From NCBI GenBank assembly GCA_947466075.1, contig CANIBP010000063.1, positions 1 through 35,144 on the forward strand: 35,144 nt of DNA, in the 5' to 3' direction. Shown in pieces: positions 1 through 8,800 of this stretch. This DNA is from Verrucomicrobiaceae bacterium (GTDB lineage: Bacteria > Verrucomicrobiota > Verrucomicrobiia > Verrucomicrobiales > Verrucomicrobiaceae). Each line of letters starts with the position of its first letter. Within the stretch, counting starts at the first letter, position 1. Made by a program: the position numbers and the translations under genes. The notes under the pieces are model-generated. The model saw only the letters and a program-made list of their open reading frames with translations. It searched no databases and was not told the origin of the DNA.

Positions 1-201
1 GCCCGTGCTCTCCAAGAATGGCGTGAACGCAAGGCGTTCAGCCAGCGGGATGCGGCAGAGTTCCTCGGCATCAGCAAACGCACCCTGGAAAACTGGGAGC
101 AGGAGCGGGCCACGCCGCGTGGCTATGCCGTGGTGGCGCTCATTCGACTCATCGAACCGTCCACCAAACTTCTACCCTCCAACCATCGTAAGACGCGGTG
201 A
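1..201 (+). CDS. XRE-type helix-turn-helix regulator, C-terminal fragment
   Basis: Frame 1 is open from the first base to a TGA at 199-201 and encodes 66 residues; the start lies outside the window. The fragment has a Cro/C1-type helix-turn-helix: SQRDAAEFLGIS followed by KRTLENWEQERATPRG, which matches the recognition-helix pattern of XRE regulators. A short basic tail follows. It converges with the excisionase-like gene at 238-447 and sits beside an integrase, which suggests a regulator of the mobile element. It could instead be the antitoxin of a toxin-antitoxin pair (HigA/MqsA-like C-terminal domains have this look); the missing upstream part would decide. Confidence 0.7.
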   Translation, partial: ARALQEWRERKAFSQRDAAEFLGISKRTLENWEQERATPRGYAVVALIRLIEPSTKLLPSNHRKTR

Positions 202-237
202 AATTTGCATCTCGTTGCGCAACGAAGTCGCGGGTAA

Positions 238-447
238 CTACGGCTCGCGAGCCTCCACCCCGAATCGTGCATTCAGCGCGGCACGCACCGCATCCACATC
301 AAAGAGATGCATTCGGGGACTGGTGGCGAGGTAGGGAATGATTCGCTGCGCCACCCAGTTGTCGATGGTTCGTGAACTGACTCCCAGAAGGACAGCCAGT
401 GGCTTCTTTTTCAGCAGGGGTGATGGAGCATTGAGTGTTGGGTTCAT
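238..447 (-). CDS. AlpA/excisionase-like small DNA-binding protein
   Basis: This 69-residue protein has one recognisable unit, a MerR/excisionase-type winged helix. The segment LAVLLGVSSRTIDNWVAQR is a helix-turn-helix, and the following PYLATSPRMHLFDVDAVRAAL resembles the wing plus last helix of helix-turn-helix 17/AlpA proteins. It starts 15 bases after the stop of the tyrosine recombinase on the same strand, the usual place for a recombination directionality factor. By family knowledge such proteins bend att DNA and favour excision, or regulate the integrase. The stop is TAG. Excisionase function is inferred from fold and neighbour, not from a specific motif. Confidence 0.72.
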   Translation of the reverse strand: MNPTLNAPSPLLKKKPLAVLLGVSSRTIDNWVAQRIIPYLATSPRMHLFDVDAVRAALNARFGVEAREP

Positions 448-462
448 ACAGAGATTCGCATG

Positions 463-1713
463 TCAAAGCGTGGAGGCGCAGGTTTTAGGCATGATGCCGA
501 ACCACTGGTCGGCAGCCTCCTTGGTCACCAATTCGCGGTAATGCTTGAAGATGATCGCCGGAGAGTTTCCAGCTTCCAGCGCGACCTGGGCAGCGCTTTG
601 CACCACGGCGATCCGATAACTGATGTAGGAGTGCCGCAGCGCGTTGTGTGGCCACGCCAATCCCAGGCTTTTGGCAAGCTTCGTGATTTTCACAAACACG
701 ACCTTCTCCGGCACCACCAACCCCTGCCGAGGCAACGACGTCAGCCATACCGCGAGATTGTCGCTGATGGGCACGATGCGCCGCGATGCTGTCTTGGCCT
801 GCCCTGCTCGCAATTCAATGATCCTGCGCTCCAAGTCCACCGCACTCCAATCTAGGCGGGCAATTTCCGCTGCGCGCAGCCCCGCAAAAGCACCAATAGC
901 AAGCACCGGAATGAGTGCAGCCGGAGCCGCTCTCATCAACAACTCAAACTCCTCAGGCTTAAAGATGCCAACATCCGTGTCCCCTTGTTTGCGATGCTTG
1001 AGTTCCTCGGCTGCCGTCGGCTCACGCTTCGGCAGGTAGCCGCTTTGACGAGCGTAACCAAACAAGAGCTTAACCCGCTTGAGCCGGTTGTTGCGCGTCA
1101 CGGCAGAGTAATCTCCCACACGCAGCCAGGCATCAATTTGCTGCGTGGTCACCCTCGCGATTTCACCCGGCAAAGCCTGCCCAAACTGTTTGAGGATGCT
1201 CTGGAGTGATTTCAGGTACTGCGTGCTCATACGGTCCTGCTTCTTTGCAGCGAGAAATTCCTCGATCACCCTTGATACCGAAACACCGGTTGTGAATCCT
1301 CTTGCTCTGCGCACGTGCTCATCGACCGAAGTGATCAAGGGTGTTTCACCCAGCTTGCGGCGACACTGCACATATTCTGCCATAGCCGTCACCAGAGGCA
1401 GCCCGAAGGGTTCGAGCATGGCGCACGCAACTCTGAACGCCTCACGATCTTGCGGGCGGAGATCATTGTCCGAACTCATGCCACGCTGGATGTTGAGAGC
1501 CAGAAGCCGCGCTTCCTCCCTGGCTGCATTCAGGCTTCCAAAAGTCCGCCGCACCCTTCTGCCATCCCGATAGAACGCCACCGTGAAGCGTTGGGAGCCA
1601 CGGACATCGCCCCTATAGATGGGCACGGCTGCCGAGCCTTGTTTGACCACAGCGAAAGGTTTACCTCTGCACTGAGAGGGGAGAGCCGGATTTGTCGTGC
1701 TTTTGTCATGCAT
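463..1713 (-). CDS. Tyrosine recombinase / phage-type integrase
   Basis: The protein is 416 aa from the chosen ATG at 1711-1713. It has a basic N-terminal arm-type region, a helical SAM-like core-binding domain (about residues 130-220) and a C-terminal catalytic domain. Visible active-site residues are R280 (in GLRAAEIARLDW), a Lys in KTASRRIVPI, H356 and R360 (HNALRHSYIS), and H391 with nucleophile Y392 (FKHYREL), so all expected catalytic positions are present. A longer reading from 1998 would antisense-overlap the restriction gene and adds only Arg/Gly-rich shadow sequence, so it was rejected. The gene lies between the restriction-modification gene and the excisionase-like gene on the same strand, consistent with an integrating element carrying a defence gene. 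No attachment site or tRNA target is visible. Confidence 0.9.
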   Translation of the reverse strand: MHDKSTTNPALPSQCRGKPFAVVKQGSAAVPIYRGDVRGSQRFTVAFYRDGRRVRRTFGSLNAAREEARLLALNIQRGMSSDNDLRPQDREAFRVACAMLEPFGLPLVTAMAEYVQCRRKLGETPLITSVDEHVRRARGFTTGVSVSRVIEEFLAAKKQDRMSTQYLKSLQSILKQFGQALPGEIARVTTQQIDAWLRVGDYSAVTRNNRLKRVKLLFGYARQSGYLPKREPTAAEELKHRKQGDTDVGIFKPEEFELLMRAAPAALIPVLAIGAFAGLRAAEIARLDWSAVDLERRIIELRAGQAKTASRRIVPISDNLAVWLTSLPRQGLVVPEKVVFVKITKLAKSLGLAWPHNALRHSYISYRIAVVQSAAQVALEAGNSPAIIFKHYRELVTKEAADQWFGIMPKTCASTL

Positions 1714-1747
1714 AACACCTGCCGCAGTGTCAATTACGGCAGGTGTT
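1714..1747. promoter_or_regulatory. Perfect 11-bp inverted repeat abutting the integrase start codon
   Basis: AACACCTGCCG at 1714-1724 and CGGCAGGTGTT at 1737-1747 are exact inverted copies with a 12-base spacer. The left arm touches the integrase ATG. Read on the minus strand, the arm next to the start contains AGGTG, a possible weak ribosome-binding sequence, and the spacer contains TTGACA, the consensus -35 hexamer. The palindrome could be an operator for a dimeric repressor or an mRNA hairpin that hides the start. Which role applies is inference. Confidence 0.6.
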
Positions 1748-1755
1748 TGCGCTTC

Positions 1756-1779
1756 GGAAGCCCGTAAAATGGGGCTTCC
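1756..1779 (-). terminator. Hairpin after the restriction-modification gene, possible terminator
   Basis: GGAAGCCC at 1756-1763 and GGGCTTCC at 1772-1779 form a perfect 8-bp stem with an 8-base loop. It lies 21 bases beyond the stop of the MmeI-like gene on its strand and before the integrase. A smaller stem (AGCTC/GAGCT, 1780-1795) is adjacent. There is no U-rich tract after the stem, so intrinsic termination is doubtful; mRNA end protection is another possibility. Confidence 0.3.
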
Positions 1780-1799
1780 AGCTCCATTTTGAGCTTTGC

Positions 1800-4796
1800 T
1801 TACTGTTGTTTGTTCGTAGTCCTGTGCGGACCACTTTGCTGGCGCAGCTTCTCCAGCACGTTGTACATCCCGGTCAGCGTCAGGCCCGGATGCGCGGCCT
1901 GCACGCGCTTGCGGTGCGCGTCGAGTTCCTCCGCCACGGCCCGGATGCGTTTCTGTTCTGCTTCCCCACAGAGCGGGAATGGGTAGGTCGTGAGACAACG
2001 AGTGTTATAAACAGGTGTGTTGCGGACTCCATGCCGACCTCCAGCTCTCATCGCATGAATCTCGTGAACTCTGGTCGAGAGCACACCAAGAACAAAAGCA
2101 TCGTCTGATGCAATGACCCGCAGCTTCTGGTCTGGCAGCACATCGCTGGTCACAAAGGTGAAGTAGCGGTTCGGAGAGTTCTCCACTGTCACAATGAACC
2201 GCGCCAAGCTGCTTACGGCAGCGCGTAGTTCTGCGCGATTGGCTTCGAAGAGCCACCATTCATCTCGAAGCCTTGGATTTCGTTCCTGAGAACGCTCAAG
2301 TTTCGTATGAGTAAGAAGGTATTGATATGCCGCAGGACACTGGCTTCGAATGTTCTCTTCAGAACAACCAAAGAAATCGAGAACGCGAACTCCTCTTGGC
2401 GTTCTCGCAATGTCCTGACCGTTACGATAGGGACGTGCATGCTTGGTAAATTGATCAGGATCGGGGAATAACTCCATTGCCTGTTCCTCCGATATAAGAA
2501 GGGTCTCAGCATACGGCTTCATACCTGTATGACTGAGTGAACTCCAAGCACTGAGTTCAACGAGGTCTGAGATGTCTGCTTGTGGTGAGAGATCAGAAGG
2601 AATTTCTCTACCTCGAATCTCAGCAAAGCTGCCGATGTCGATCTCGCCTTTGATGTTGTCTTGGCCGACTGCAACCTTGTCGTGGTTTGGTGCGATCAGC
2701 ATCAGAGGCTCACGGCTTGAGCCGGAGAGACCTACCGCAGTCATGGCTACTCGGACTTCCGCATCTCCCCGATCAGTCCCCCATGGATGATCTGGAATAG
2801 CGAAGGTAAGTTTGGCGCCCGCCTTCAGCGCTTCCAAAACCACCACATTGTTCTGAGGAAGCCTGATTCTGCTGGTTGTGACCAAACCAGCTCCTTGAGC
2901 TTTGCCGGAACAGACCTCCTGCGCAGCGTGTTTCCAAAAATACATCACAAGATCAACCGCTTGTCCGATGCTTGGAAATGCAGAGGAAACTGCATCTACA
3001 TAACCATCACCCAAATCTGCTCTCATTCTCCTGTTAGCGACAAACGGCGGGTTCCCAACGATGAAATCCGCTTCCGGCCACTCCGCAGGACGCGGATTCA
3101 CATACGTCAGCAGCGGGACGCGTTTCGTTTCATCCGGCACTTCGCGGCTGGTGACGAGATCCGTCTTCGTGCTGTGGCGGTCCCAGACGGTCTTGATGTC
3201 GCCAGCTTCATCGCGGGAGGGCTGCGGATCGCCGTCATAGGCCAGCACGGCATCTCGGCACTCGATGTTCTTGAAGGCACGCAGGATGGGCTCGGGCTGG
3301 GTGCGCTGGCCGTGGATTTTGAAGTGCCACTGCAAATAGCCGATCCAAAGCACGAGTTCGGCGATGGAGGCGGCGCGCGGGTTGAGTTCGATGCCGAGGA
3401 ACTGGTGGGGATCGATGGTGTGGGTCTCCAGCTCCAGCTTCATGTCCTCGCCAAACTGCGCGGCGCGCTCCAGCAGCTCGCCTTCGAGGATTTTGAGATG
3501 CTGCAGGGCGACGTAGAGGAAGTTGCCGCTGCCGCAGGCGGGATCGAGCACGCGGACGTGGCAGAGCTTGTCATGGAAGGCGTTCATCTCCTGCCGTGCC
3601 TTTTTGAGGTCGCCTTTGTTCGCAAGGGTGACAGCGGCGGCATAGACGTTTTCAAATTCCTCCCGCAGCGGCTCGATGACGGTGGGCAGGACGAGGCGCT
3701 CCACATAGGCACGCGGGGTGAAGTGCGCGCCGAGGGCGTGGCGCTCGGAAGGGACGAGCGCACGCTCCAGCAGGGTGCCGAAGATGGCAGGCTCGACATT
3801 GCGCCAGTTCATCTTGGCCGCCTGCTTGAGCAGGCCTAGCTGGAGGCCGTTCACGGGCAGCACGGTGTCATCGGCAAACAGGCCGCCATTGAACTTGAGC
3901 AGCTTTTTGCGCAGGACGACGGAGATGCTCTTGCCAGTGCCGGTGTTCATCTCGCGGAAGAGCGTGCTGAGCAGCTCCGGGAAGCCGGTGCCGTCCGCCG
4001 GCACGGAATTCAACAACTCGGTGAAGGCGTGGTCAGGCAGCAGGCCGACATCTTCGGCGAACATGCAGAACAGGCAGCGCGTGAGGAATTGCGCGACGAC
4101 TTCGGGGTCGTGCTTTTCCTGCTCCAGCGACTTCGCCAACTCGGCGAGGTAAGCGGCGATCTCGCGCGTGACCTCGGCGCTGACCTTCGCGGGATCGAGC
4201 GCGGCGGGGTTCGTCCAGATGAGGCGCAGGCGCTCGCGGATGTCCTCGCGCTCCAAGTCCTTGAGCTGGATGCGGAAGGTGCGCGGATCGGGGAATGGCA
4301 GGTAGGCTTTGCCCGCCTGGGTGAAGTCGGCATAGACCTCGATGCTGTGGCCGACATCGCAGACCAGGATGAAGGGCGGATTCGGCTCCTCGGCAGGCAG
4401 GGAGCGGACGTAGCGCTCCGCCTGGCCCTTGGCGCGGATCATGGCGTCGTCCCACGAACCGGTGCCACGCACGGGGCCGGATTTCTTTTGAGCCGCAAGT
4501 GCTCCGGCCTCAATGGCGGCGACTTCGAGCGCGCTCTGCTCCAGCTTCTGCGCGGTGAACTGCTTCGACTCCAACACAAAGTGCGCACGGCGGTAGAGGT
4601 CGAGGAAGTTCGTGTTGGTGGAGCCGGGCACCTTCACCGGATACTCGAAGCTGTAGCCGTCCGCGTGGGTGTTCGACGGCAGCGGCACACCGAGGATGTG
4701 AGCGAGGCCGATGAGGAAGCTCTGCGAGTTTGCCCGCTCATTGGCCTCCGCTTTGGACCAGTGGTCGATGAAGGCGGTGGGGGTGAGGACGTTCAT
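1800..4796 (-). CDS. MmeI-like single-chain restriction-modification enzyme (type IIL/IIG)
   Basis: This 998-aa protein combines DNA cleavage and N6-adenine methylation in one chain. Near the N-terminus is a nuclease signature D66-x9-E76-x-K78 (FVLESKQF), matching the PD-(D/E)xK spacing I recall for MmeI. A helical linker follows, then the methyltransferase core: motif I DPACGSGNF at about residue 418 and motif IV GNPPF at about 582. The last ~300 residues should form the target-recognition domain and C-terminal helices. Family members use SAM both as methyl donor and cleavage cofactor and need no separate subunits. The length is close to MmeI (about 919 aa), and no frameshift or missing motif is seen. 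It sits directly upstream of an integrase on the same strand, so it is probably mobile-element cargo. The recognition sequence cannot be read from this sequence. Confidence 0.88.
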   Translation of the reverse strand: MNVLTPTAFIDHWSKAEANERANSQSFLIGLAHILGVPLPSNTHADGYSFEYPVKVPGSTNTNFLDLYRRAHFVLESKQFTAQKLEQSALEVAAIEAGALAAQKKSGPVRGTGSWDDAMIRAKGQAERYVRSLPAEEPNPPFILVCDVGHSIEVYADFTQAGKAYLPFPDPRTFRIQLKDLEREDIRERLRLIWTNPAALDPAKVSAEVTREIAAYLAELAKSLEQEKHDPEVVAQFLTRCLFCMFAEDVGLLPDHAFTELLNSVPADGTGFPELLSTLFREMNTGTGKSISVVLRKKLLKFNGGLFADDTVLPVNGLQLGLLKQAAKMNWRNVEPAIFGTLLERALVPSERHALGAHFTPRAYVERLVLPTVIEPLREEFENVYAAAVTLANKGDLKKARQEMNAFHDKLCHVRVLDPACGSGNFLYVALQHLKILEGELLERAAQFGEDMKLELETHTIDPHQFLGIELNPRAASIAELVLWIGYLQWHFKIHGQRTQPEPILRAFKNIECRDAVLAYDGDPQPSRDEAGDIKTVWDRHSTKTDLVTSREVPDETKRVPLLTYVNPRPAEWPEADFIVGNPPFVANRRMRADLGDGYVDAVSSAFPSIGQAVDLVMYFWKHAAQEVCSGKAQGAGLVTTSRIRLPQNNVVVLEALKAGAKLTFAIPDHPWGTDRGDAEVRVAMTAVGLSGSSREPLMLIAPNHDKVAVGQDNIKGEIDIGSFAEIRGREIPSDLSPQADISDLVELSAWSSLSHTGMKPYAETLLISEEQAMELFPDPDQFTKHARPYRNGQDIARTPRGVRVLDFFGCSEENIRSQCPAAYQYLLTHTKLERSQERNPRLRDEWWLFEANRAELRAAVSSLARFIVTVENSPNRYFTFVTSDVLPDQKLRVIASDDAFVLGVLSTRVHEIHAMRAGGRHGVRNTPVYNTRCLTTYPFPLCGEAEQKRIRAVAEELDAHRKRVQAAHPGLTLTGMYNVLEKLRQQSGPHRTTNKQQ

Positions 4797-4893
4797 CAGA
4801 GCGGGGAGAATGGGATAGCGGGTGCGTTGCTGCGCTGACGAAAGCGGAGGCGTGCTAAGATGGCAAGCGGCAAGGAAGCGCGAAAGACGAATG

Positions 4894-5090
4894 AGGCAGG
4901 TTGCGGCACCGATGTAGCAGCCCTGCTACTCGGACACAGCAAGCTTGCTCATGGCGTGGTGCAGCCCTGCTGGGTGTGCAGCGCAGGCCTGCTCCAGGTG
5001 CCGTGCAGACTTGCACCCTCATTGCAGCACCCCTGCTACTTGCTTGGAACAACCCTGCTCTTGAGACGAACAAGCTTGCTCTTGAGACTG
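4894..5090. repeat. Degenerate tandem array with 22-bp period, about nine units
   Basis: A core resembling GCA-N4-TGCT recurs with the TGC step at 4902, 4924, 4946, 4968, 4990, 5012, 5034, 5056 and 5077, which is eight spacings of 22,22,22,22,22,22,22 and 21 bases. Most units contain the hyphenated dyad GCA-N4-TGC. One is the perfect palindrome AGCAAGCTTGCT (4938-4949). The last two units share an almost identical tail, CTTGAGAC. The period is not a multiple of three, so the array does not encode a peptide repeat, and it is close to two helical turns of DNA. It is a minisatellite or a row of protein-binding sites; the unit family is not one I recognise. Confidence 0.8.
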
Positions 5091-5240
5091 ACGAAATCTT
5101 TCACGGTGAGTCACGGACCAGCCGCAACGTATCAGGCGAACATCGTTGAAACCATTCACACCCTTGAGGAACTCAACACCGACATCTCGAAGCTGCTCAA
5201 GCGCGAGTGCCGCGAGTATTGGGCCAGGCTGGGAGGGTGA
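5091..5240 (+). other. Possible coding remnant before the four-helix-bundle gene
   Basis: The last ~35 codons of an open plus-strand frame ending with TGA at 5238-5240 read like a helical protein end (ETIHTLEELNTDISKLLKRE, then CREYWARLGG). The part upstream is repeat DNA and there is no good start. It may be the 3' end of a gene destroyed by repeat expansion, or chance. I do not recognise the family. Confidence 0.22.
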
Positions 5241-5260
5241 AGGGCGTGTTATTTTGAAGT

Positions 5261-5290
5261 GAGGAGTTAGAGGTGATGGGTTATGAGGTC
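5261..5290. repeat. Heptamer-like repeat tract 5' of the four-helix-bundle gene
   Basis: The 30 bases before the start codon read as degenerate 7-base units (GAGTTAG, AGGTGAT, GGGTTAT, GAGGTCT). The reverse complement contains CACCTCTAACTCCTC, which resembles the AACNCCT units found after the gene. The two flanks are therefore in opposite orientation and could pair. This copy is more eroded than the downstream one. Confidence 0.5.
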
Positions 5291-5292
5291 TG

Positions 5293-5769
5293 ATGGACTC
5301 AATCCGATCATTTGAAGACTTGGAGTGCTGGAAGACGGCGCGCAATTTAAGGCTATTTGTCAGCCGGGAGATTGTCGCGCATTTGCCGAAGGAGGAACGC
5401 TACGAACTGGCGAGCCAACTTCGCCGTGCGGCACGCTCCGTCACCGCGAACATCGCCGAAGGCTTCGGACGCTTTCACTTTCGCGATAACTACAAGTTTT
5501 GCAGCAACGCCCGTGGTTCGCTCTTCGAAGTTCTCGATCATCTGATCACAGCCCATGATGACCATTACATCAACGCCGCGACGCTGTCGGAGGGTCGGCA
5601 TCTCTTCGAAGCTGCCAAACGCCTCTTGAACGGCTACATGAACTACCTCACCCGCGCCGCCAACGACACGAAAACCAACACCCTGCGTGAACCAACTCCA
5701 CTGTATCAATCCGGCGAAGACCACCTCATCTCAGACCCCGCCTTCGACGAAAACTCCCACAACACCTAA
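5293..5769 (+). CDS. Four-helix-bundle protein (23S rRNA intervening-sequence protein family)
   Basis: The 158-aa product begins MDSIRSFEDLECWKTAR, and it carries the family signature of S23/IVP-type proteins: an N-terminal F-x-L-x-x-W-x-x-A-R helix, RRAARSVTANIAEGFGR in helix 2, and LFEVLDHLITA in helix 3. Residues about 1-122 cover the bundle. A 35-residue polar tail is longer than usual for the family. Such proteins form pentameric barrels and are found in 23S rRNA intervening sequences and scattered through chromosomes; their function is mostly unknown, and a related protein (Avd) serves diversity-generating retroelements. Its stop codon lies inside the downstream heptamer tract. No rRNA or reverse transcriptase is nearby. 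Confidence 0.85.
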   Translation: MDSIRSFEDLECWKTARNLRLFVSREIVAHLPKEERYELASQLRRAARSVTANIAEGFGRFHFRDNYKFCSNARGSLFEVLDHLITAHDDHYINAATLSEGRHLFEAAKRLLNGYMNYLTRAANDTKTNTLREPTPLYQSGEDHLISDPAFDENSHNT

Positions 5770-5802
5770 CTCCTAACACCTAACACCTAACTCCTAACCC
5801 CT
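5761..5802. repeat. Six tandem heptamers AACNCCT
   Basis: Six contiguous 7-base units run without interruption: AACACCT, AACTCCT, AACACCT, AACACCT, AACTCCT, AACCCCT. The first unit ends within the TAA of the four-helix-bundle gene, and the last stops five bases before the ATG of the next gene at 5808, so the whole intergenic space is repeat. No ribosome-binding site remains for the downstream gene. Similar heptamer simple repeats are known from cyanobacteria, but any relation is not shown here. Confidence 0.88.
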
Positions 5803-5807
5803 CCCCC

Positions 5808-8800
5808 ATGCCCCCGTCCTTACGCCTCCCCTTCCTCGCCACGCTTCTGGCTTTGTCAGGAGCATGCGCTCTCGTCTATCAAATGGCTTGGTTGCGGGAG
5901 TTTCGTCTCGTCTTTGGTGGTGCCACGCCTGCCACCGCTGCGGTGCTGGCGATCTTCATGGGCGCGATGGGCGCGGGCAGTGCTCTCTTTGGTCGCAAAG
6001 CTGAAGCGTCCGACAATCCCCTGCGATTGTATGCATTGATCGAACTCGGCGTTGGCCTTGCAGCCTTGCTGACACCGCTGCTGCTCTGGCTGGTGCGTTC
6101 GCTGTATCTGAGCACGGGCGGCATCGCCGCGCTGGGTCAGGTCACCGCCACGCTGCTGCAACTCCTCCTCGCCACCATCGTGCTGGCACCGCCATGCCTG
6201 CTCATGGGTGGCAGCCTGCCTGCCGCGTTCAAATGGGTGGAGACAGATCAGGATCAGCAACGTGGCAATCTCGGCGTGCTGTATGGCATCAACACACTCG
6301 GCGCACTGGCAGGCGTTCTGCTGAGCACGTTCTGGCTGCTGGAGCACTGGGGCATTCGCAGCACGGTGATGACCGCCGCTGGGGTGAATCTTCTCATCGG
6401 CGCTGCTGCGTGGTGGGTGGCGCGTGATGCATCGCCGGTGGAGCCAATGAAACCAGCGCCATGTCAGTCAGAAGCATCGAGCAACGTGACAACGCGATTC
6501 ATCTATCTCGCGGCAGGCATCACCGGTTTTACGTTTTTCCTCAGCGAACTCGTCTGGTTCCGTCTGCTCGCTCCATTGCTCGGCAGTTCCGTGTATGGCT
6601 TCGGTTTGATCCTCGCACTTGCGCTTTCAGGCATCGGACTCGGCGGATTGTTGTATCGCATGCTCTGGGCTTCACGCGCAGGTGCCGTGGCGCTCCCCGC
6701 GCTGGCACGTGTTGCGGCATGGCAGGCATTGTTTCTGGCATTGCCATGGGCGCTGGGAGATCGCATTGCGGTCTTCGCCATTGATGTGAATCAACTGCGC
6801 TCCTTTGGATTGTCCGGTCAGGTTGTCGGCTGGACGTTGATCTCCAGTCTGCTCGTGCTTGGCCCGTCCATTCTCGCTGGTGTGCAGTTTCCTATGCTTG
6901 TTGGCCTCCTGGGATCGGGAAACCGCGATGCGGGCCGTCATGTCGGTTACGCGTATGCTGCTAACACCCTCGGCGCCATCGCTGGATCATTGGCGGGAGG
7001 CTTTCTTCTGCTTCCTTGGCTCACCGCACCGGGTGCGTGGCGCTTGGTCATGCTACTGACGTTGCTGCTTAGCTTCGGAGCAGCGGTGCTTGGAGCAAAA
7101 TCAACCGTACGTCGCGTCTGGCCTGTCATCATCCTGTTATGGCTCTGCGCTGGCTGCCTAATCTTCGTTTCCGCAGGCCCCACCGCCGCATGGCGGCACA
7201 AACCCATCGGCTATGGCCGTGTCGAAGCGCTGCCGACTTCCATCAATGGCCTGCGTGGCTGGCTGAATGCCAGCCGCTGGAAAATCGCGCATGAATTTGA
7301 AGGACGCGAAGCCAGCGTGGCCGCGGTCGCCAGCGACGACGGTTACTGCCTTTACGTGAACGGCAAATCCGACGGCTCGGCCTTTGGCGATGCCGACACG
7401 CAGGTGATGCAGGGCCTGGTGCCCGCGATGCTGCATCCAGCGCCGCATAACGCCTTCATCGTGGGGCTCGGCACGGGAACCACCGCTGGTTGGGTCGCGG
7501 ATGTGCCAGGCATGGAGCGGGTGGATGTGGTGGAGCTGGAGACTGGCATGTCCATCCTTGCCCGTGATCACTTCTCACCCGTGAATCGGAATGTGATGGC
7601 GAAAGCAAACGTGCATCTCATCGCCGGCGATGCGCGTGAGGCTTTGCTGGCGGCAGGAAACAGCTACGACCTGATCATCTCCGAGCCTTCCAATCCCTAC
7701 CGTGCCGGTGTGTCCACTTTGTTCACGCAGGAGTTCTATGCCGCAGCCAAAGCGCGGCTCAAAGAGAACGGATTGTTCGCCCAATGGGTGCAAGGCTACG
7801 AAGTCGATGCACACGCCATCCGGCAGGTCTATGCCACGCTCACCGCCGTGTTTCCCCATGTGGAAACCTGGATCTCCGGCCCCAACGACCTCTTGTTCAT
7901 CGGTCATCTGTCGCCACCCGCATACACGTTGGAGCAACTTCGCACGCGCATCACTCAACCGCCGTATGCCGAAGCGCTCCAGCGCGTTTGGTTGACGCGT
8001 TCCGTCGAAGGCGTGCTCGCGCATCATCTCGCCTCGCCTGTCTTTGCCCGCAGCCTGCTGCAAACCACGCCTGCGCACATCAACACCGATGATCGCAACC
8101 TGCTGGAGTACGGCTTTGCCCGCGCCCTCTCCAAAGACAATCAATTCGAGACCACCCAGGTGCTCTCCATGGCGATCGCCGCAGAGGCCGATGTCCCGGC
8201 ACATCTTGCTGTTCAGATTGATCGAACTCGAATCACCTACGAGCGCCTGCGCATGCTGGCCGCCGATGGCTCCACGTTCTCGATCCCAGCCGATCTTGAA
8301 GGCGATGATCAACGACGTGCCGAAGCGCTCGTGGCGTTTGCCAAAGGCAATCATGAAGGCGCCCTTGCCTCATGGACTGGCACTCCATCCAGTCCATTTG
8401 AGCAATTAATGTTGCTCGAATCAACCGCCCAAGCTGGCACGGCGGAAGCCATGCCGCCGCTGCTGGAAGCCGTCCGCACTGACTGGCCGGCAGATGCTCA
8501 ATTCGCCGCCGCGCTCTCCGCCTTCAGGCAGGAATCATACGATGATGCCGCAGCGCACTTGCTCGACGGCTTCAAAGCCCTGCGGCAGCAGGTCTGGGTG
8601 CGCCTGCCCTCGGTGCAAACAGCCCTGTCACTCGTTCCACCGCTGGTGGCGGCCAATCACGACCTCGCTGCACCATTCATGGAACTGCTGCGCCAGCCAT
8701 TTCCCGGCGGACTCGCCGATCCGACCCGCATGAACACGCTGGTCGAGATCATCCCGCTGCTCTCGTCTGCGCATCAGCTCGAAGTCCTCGCCATGTTTGA

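Larger units (their letters stand above)
4797..5292. other. Repeat-rich intergenic spacer (496 bases)
   Basis: No convincing gene fills this stretch between the restriction enzyme start and the four-helix-bundle gene. It holds the 22-bp-period array (4894-5090), a possible coding remnant (5091-5240) and heptamer-like DNA (5261-5290). A plus-strand frame is open from 4860 to 5240, but it runs straight through the repeat array in a phase that gives no repeating peptide, so it is not called as a gene. The divergent or co-directional promoters of both neighbours must lie here, but no clear -35/-10 pair stands out. Confidence 0.6.

Noticed and set aside
1714..1998. Longer integrase N-terminus
   Set aside because: This part overlaps the end of the restriction gene in another frame and is Arg/Gly-rich shadow sequence; the ATG at 1713 fits better.
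2787..3839. 350-residue plus-strand frame
   Set aside because: It is the antisense shadow of the MmeI-like gene, which has clear methylase and nuclease motifs.
4894..5090. CRISPR array
   Set aside because: Units are adjacent and degenerate with no unique spacers between identical repeats, and no cas gene is in the window.
4860..5240. 126-residue protein gene
   Set aside because: Most of it is translation of the 22-bp array, whose period is not a multiple of three; only its last ~35 codons look protein-like.
5293..5769. Accessory protein of a diversity-generating retroelement
   Set aside because: The fold family is related to Avd, but no reverse transcriptase and no template/variable repeat pair is present.
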